64,000 nt of DNA from contig OX463780.1 of NCBI GenBank assembly GCA_949825025.1, positions 44,558,979 through 44,622,978 on the forward strand. Reading direction: 5' to 3'. Origin of the DNA: Siphlonurus alternatus. Its lineage: Eukaryota; Arthropoda; Insecta; Ephemeroptera; Siphlonuridae. The position numbers and the translations under genes are program-made. The stretch's first letter is position 1, and the number at the start of each line of letters is the position of its first letter. This document shows, one piece after another, positions 47,901 to 53,900 of this stretch. Below the pieces are notes generated by a model. The model saw only the letters and a list, made by a program, of their open reading frames with translations. It searched no databases and had not been told where the DNA came from.

Positions 47901-50900
47901 GTAATCTTGACGGAGGTACGAAAGTGTTCCTCGCTAAACCTACGTGGGATAGTCTAGTGAATCTTTTTGATTGCATACTTCATGTCGTGAGCATCATGGG
48001 AGACTGGCAACTGGACGTGATGAACTTGTACGTTACACTAGCAAGAAGAGTGAAGGATCAGCTACAGCCAGATCAACTATCTTTACGTCAATCTGATGTC
48101 GCTAACATCTTAAAAAAAATCCAGTTTGATGAACTATGCGTTATGACTTCCAACCCACAAGTGGACTTGAGACGGTGCTTCTACGAACTTCAAGCAATGT
48201 GTTGTGATGAGATTGCTGCATACCTACCTTACGTATGAAGAAGAAAGTCAGCTTTGGACCAGTGATCATATTTCACTTTTGTGATATTGAGTCTCGCTCA
48301 CCAATTTGGGAACTGGTAGCAAGAGACGCTATGCGGTTCAGACATAGAATTGCAAGATATGATGAAATCATAAGTCCTGTATTAAATTTACAACATAGGA
48401 CTGTTTGGTTAAATAAAAATAGTAAATAATGGTGGTTGATTTAATAAAATATATATATATATATATATATATAATTTAAAAAAAAAAAAAAATTAAAAAA
48501 AAATTATAAAACCTAAAATACAAAAAAAATATAAAATATTAAAATTTAAAAAAAAAATACAAAATCTAAAATACAAAAAAATTATAAAATCATAAATAAT
48601 TGTAAATATGAACCAAAAATAAAAAACATTCATGTAAATATTTGTAAATACACAACTTGTAAATATTAAAATTTAAAAAAAAAATACAAAATCTAAAATA
48701 CAAAAAAATTATAAAATCATAAATAATTGTAAATATGAACCAAAAATAAAAAACATTCATGTAAATTTTTGTAAATACACAACTTGTAAATTTTTTTTGT
48801 GAATACAAATTTTGTTCATATTGTACATTTGTAAATTTTGTATAGATGTGTTTATAGCGCCTACTGGGGAACCCTACACATTAAAGAAGGGTAACGCGCC
48901 AAGTACGTGACCTCAATAGGTGGTGTGGAAGAGCGTACATATTATAATTTTCATATATCTAAATATAGCTTTATTATAGAAGGAATGTTAATATTATTTA
49001 CCTCTCTAATGATCTTTTTGTCAATTATTCTAATAGCCTCTACAAATTAATTGATTTGGCTAACTGATAACCTCTCACTTAAAACAGGTTCATACATGTT
49101 CTTTTCTACCTGAATAACGGCATTTAGTTTTTGGTTTTTACCTTTCTAATGACCTTTTCACTGATGATTCTAAAAGCCTCCTCATGTTAATTGATTTTTC
49201 ACGGTTTAATGACCTTTGAGCGTCAACATGTTCATACCTGTTCCTTTCTACGTCATCCTGTACTCAACCAATCGAAAGCATGCTAGTTCCCGCTCTCTCA
49301 AGTGACGTCACGACTCAACCAATCAGAAACATGTTACTCCCAACTCTCACACGATTCTATGAGTTTTCTAGGGGTAAGCGTCATTCTACAGTCATGGCTT
49401 CACGAAGAGAGGAGCTTCTCAAAGACTTTTGGGGTGTTCGTCCTTCTGAACCCCCATCTTTACGAGGAAAGTTTGTACGCGATGCGCGGGACAATTCAGT
49501 ATTTACCACATGTGACTGCTGGTGTGATGGTGGTCGCCTCGTTGCTGGACACAGAAAATACATCTTCACTGAAGGTGGACGAGTACTCACCTTTCCAAAA
49601 CACAGCCTACCTTATAAAACAGCTACCATCAATGACTTGGCACGTTACGGCTTCCGCTGGGATCATGACGGCTCCAAACTTGGTTTCATCATATGTGTTT
49701 ACTGCAGATTGAAGATTGAAGACTTCGACGGGAGTAAACTTGCCTGTATCGAACACATGAAACTGAGCCCCTCGTGCAAGCTCCTGACCGGTGATGTCAA
49801 CGAAAAAGAAGAAGAAAGACGAAATGTTGAAGAGGATAAGATGATCTACAGCCCAAAATGTCCGGCTTGAATAAAATAAAATTTGTAACGTGTTTAACCC
49901 TACACGTAAAAGAAGGGTGATGAAAAAAAAAATAAATAAAAATAAATGAAACTCTTTGTCATAATTATATTAATGAATTTAGGAAATGATTGTATAAATT
50001 AAACTCTTTGTATTTCTGAAATAAATAAATAAAATAACAATAAAAAAAAACAAAAAACAACAAAAAAAAATAAAAACAAAATAACAATCAAAACGTGTTT
50101 ATGAACCTATGAGGCATACCCTACACGTCTAAAGAAGGGTAACACTCTACCGCAAAGGTGGTGGGGAACAGCGTTATTTTACATCGCTGGATAAGTTCGC
50201 CATTGAAGGCTTGAGGTTGCCGGTTGAGGACCGGCCATGACAGCTTTTGAGGTCTTGTTGACGGCTGTCAGTAGGTTGGGTGTGGTGCCGGTTGAGGACC
50301 GGCGATGACAGCTTTCTGAGGTAATGAGAGCTGTCATATATTTTTTTTTTGGTTTTCCGCCGGTTGATAACCGGCCATGCCAGCTTTTGAGAGTATGAGA
50401 GCTGTCATGTGAGAGATTTTTTTTTTTGAGGTTGCCGGTTGAGGACCGGCTTGAGGTTGCCGGTTGAGGACCGGCATGACAGCACTAAACGGCTGTCATA
50501 GTTGAGTTGGGAGGTTGCCGGCTGAGGACCGGCGTGACAGCTCTGAACGGCTGTCATTATAAGTTATAGAGGTCGTCGGCTGAGAGCCAACATGACAGCT
50601 TCTGAGAGTATGAGAGCTGTCATCGCTCTGGCAGCTTTCTGAGAATATGAGAGCTGTCATCGCTAGGTTTAATTTAGGTTATTTTAAGTTCAGTTTAGTT
50701 AAGTGTTAGTTCATTTTAGTTCACCGTCCTTTAGACGGTATTGTTTTGCTCACAGGTTACACCTGTGAGTGACTTCACACCGGGCCTGTTGCCCCGGGGC
50801 AGGCACTCGTACCTGCCTTTCACCTCGCTTGGCAAGCAAACTTTTGCTTGAATTTGGAAGGGTTTGCACCGATTGCACCGGTGCAAACCCTGCGAGATTT

Positions 50901-53900
50901 ATGTGCCTTTAGCCTTAATTCTTCTCTACTAACAATTATATTAATTTTTACTTACCGGAGTTAACTTAAAATTTTTATAATAAAAGTTTTAACTTTCAAT
51001 AAATTTTTATCCTCCCCCCCCTCTTTTAATCTCGTATATCTTTAACAGAAAAAATAGACAATTACATAATTTATGCACATTATTTATTATATATATAATA
51101 TACATCTATTATATGCATAATAAAAAAAATTTAACCTTGTACGATAAAAAAATGGCACATTCGACACATATTTTTATATTTCAGTTACAACATATATCTA
51201 GTTACCTAGTTAACACACTGAATTTCTTATATATTATATAATACTTACAATATTATTCTCTATACTGTTTCTGTTGTATATCGAAGGTCCCAGGAAATAA
51301 AGAAAGGGCGAGGGGGGGGGGGCAATTGCATAAGTAAATAATTATTAAGGTTGATGCTCAGAGGCGCCAACACAAATTAATAATAATATATTTATAAATA
51401 GTTGTAGCAATGCATGATGCCACAGTGTTTTCTTTTACACAGAGTGACATCAGAATTAAATAATAATAGCATGACGTAATGAACAATAATTTATCGCAAA
51501 TCTTTTGGTATCGAGAATAGAATAAATAATTGTTACTCAATTTTACTGTCAACGTGATCAGAAATTATCGTAACTATTGTCTAACTGCTCCATCAGAAAA
51601 ATGTATAGTAACTTGAGATAAATTTGAAAAAAAAAAAAAATAATAATAAAAAATGTGGGAGGATATTAGAAGGTTTAAAACTTTTTTTAAAGCAAAGTAT
51701 CTGGAAGGGTTTTTGTGTCATTGTAAATAATATGTTATAAAAATTCAAAACAATTTTTTGTTTATTTGTTTTTTATTTGTTTGTTTATAAACGACAATAA
51801 CAAACTTGCATCCTGTTAAAAATAATGCAAAAGAAAATGCATTTAAATATACATTTATTATTTAAAGTGACATCAAGGTTTCGTGTCATTTAAACTTCAG
51901 TAAACACGTCAGTTATTAATTATTATTATGCTGGCATACGGCAAGCAAATCTTTTTTTTTTTTTAATAAAATGACGTCATTATAACATTATATTATGGCC
52001 TAACTTGCATGACATAAATAAAATATCATTCGCTTAATAAAAAGTAACAGTGTTGTTGAAAAAGTGTTGATAAAAATCTTTAAATTTATTCCAAGTTGTC
52101 GAAACATAGAATTAAAAAAATGCAAGAATGCACGTTCGTTGGTATCGCAAGGATGCAAATATTGCTCAATAATCTAGAGTTTCAGATTAGAAGATCCTTG
52201 TGTTTTTTTTAAGCACCACGCTTCAGCTGCTTATTTAAAAAAACTGAAACATGCGTACGTGCCGAACAGCACAAGAGCTAACATTAGAAGGAAAGAAAGA
52301 GTAAAGACTGCAATCAAATTAATATAATATTCTCTACCAAAGTGCAATGTTTCTGGTATTTCCTGGTCATATTTTAGCATTTTTATTTCACAATTAAATG
52401 AATATACTCTTAATGCAAAACTTTTGTGAATTTGAATTCTGAAATACGTAGCAGAATTGAGTATCTCCGGAGGGACTTTAAATTTAATTTTACTATGGTA
52501 GTAACTATAGCTGCAGAAGACGAAGGGCTCCTACTTTTGTGACAAAAGGTTGACGTGGCGTGAGTTGGCATGCCGCTGTGCGTATGTATTAGCGACCTCT
52601 AATGAAAACGTTGACCGCGTTAATAGTGAACATCTACTTATTTACGATGCACCAACCATATTGGCACATCAACACAATAATATATGTTATATACTCAAGG
52701 TTTCTAAAGAAGGTTGACGAACTTAGCCTTTGTATATGCATTTTATTTTTATAATGCACTCACATGAGCAAACGTCATATAAGAAAAGGAAAGAAGAAGA
52801 GCTATTTGCACACAGTATGTGAAGAAATTGAATAATATGAATAATGCAAAAGGATAAAAGGTCACCAATATTAGTTTTTTTATCGATACAGTTTGATCTG
52901 TATAATATACAGAACTTTGGTGACCTCTGTTTAAAATAAAAATTCAAATACGAAGATCAAAATGGTAAAGGTCAATTTGGGATTTCAATAATAACATTTT
53001 TAAGGCAATTTGATTTTTTTTTTTTTTAAGTAAGCCTCAAGTAAATTATTTTCGCAACTAAACTTGACCTAAATTAACATTTTCAACGAGGAAATTACAA
53101 TAAAATATTAGATTTTCACGAAGGCCGTCATGGTAAACGTCAGCAAACTTGTTGATCAAGAAGGAAAAAGTCCTTTTATATTTAACTTGCATGTAGATAA
53201 TAAACAAACAACAAAATTGACGTCACTATATGCTGCAGTACGAGCTCAAAGAAAAAAAAATCTAGTTTCATAATTTTATATAGCTTTACGTTTAAAGGTC
53301 TATTCAATTACTTTATTTCTATATTTTAAATGTTAGACACTTGAACTAATTAGCTTAATTACATCACGTAAAATAAATTATCAAAAATGCCATGTATAAT
53401 TAATATTTAAATAATTAAATGTTGTATCATTTGAAATTTTGCCTCTATCACTACGTTTACATGACGGTGTTTAATGCGTATCCCGCGTTGACGACGCTTC
53501 ATAAGAATAACATTATCCGTCGTCAACGAATACGCATTAAACACCGTCATGTAAACGTAGTAAATGTTATCTTGTAAGTTGCGGCATTAGTCTTTTAATA
53601 GTTAATTGAAATTTCTCTCACACAATTATGTGTACCAAAGATTTAGAATCAGCTGTTCGATTATTATGAAGTGTATTCCCACACAGAAATTAATGTATTC
53701 TTTCGTCAGTCAACCCGTCACATGCGTATGTAGTCTTCAACACGAGGATATCCTCGTTTAATATTATGATTCATATTGTGTGGGTTTTAAGTTGCGTTCT
53801 GTAATGCCATTTCATAACTTAACTGTACAGCGGATACGATATATGTAATGATGAAAAACACAGACGACATTCAGACAAGAATGCCATGTATTCAACATGA

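Larger units (their letters stand above)
34392..50930. mobile_element. Maverick/Polinton (adintovirus-like) element with palindromic arms
   Basis: The 16,539 bp element starts AGTAGAGAAGAATTAAGG, ends with its complement, and has a perfect 6 bp target duplication. It encodes the family's diagnostic set: family-B polymerase (fragment), FtsK/HerA-type packaging ATPase, retrovirus-like integrase, adenain-type protease, major capsid protein and penton. Genes are tightly packed, intronless and often overlapping, unlike the host genes. Positions x and 85322-x pair over 6,097 bp on each side with no net length change, so the arms are essentially one sequence in inverted orientation. A normal element of this group has only short terminal repeats. 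Here the right half appears to have been copied onto the left, deleting the front of the polymerase. It is inserted in LC3 intron 1. Confidence 0.95.
44834..50930. repeat. Right arm of the 6,097 bp inverted repeat
   Basis: Probably the original arm, because the penton gene is intact across its inner boundary. See 34392-40488 for the mirror copy. Confidence 0.95.

Noticed and set aside
49302..49712. 136-codon frame overlapping the BIR gene in another frame (also mirrored at 35610-36020)
   Set aside because: It begins in the promoter block and lacks motifs; the BIR frame explains the conservation.
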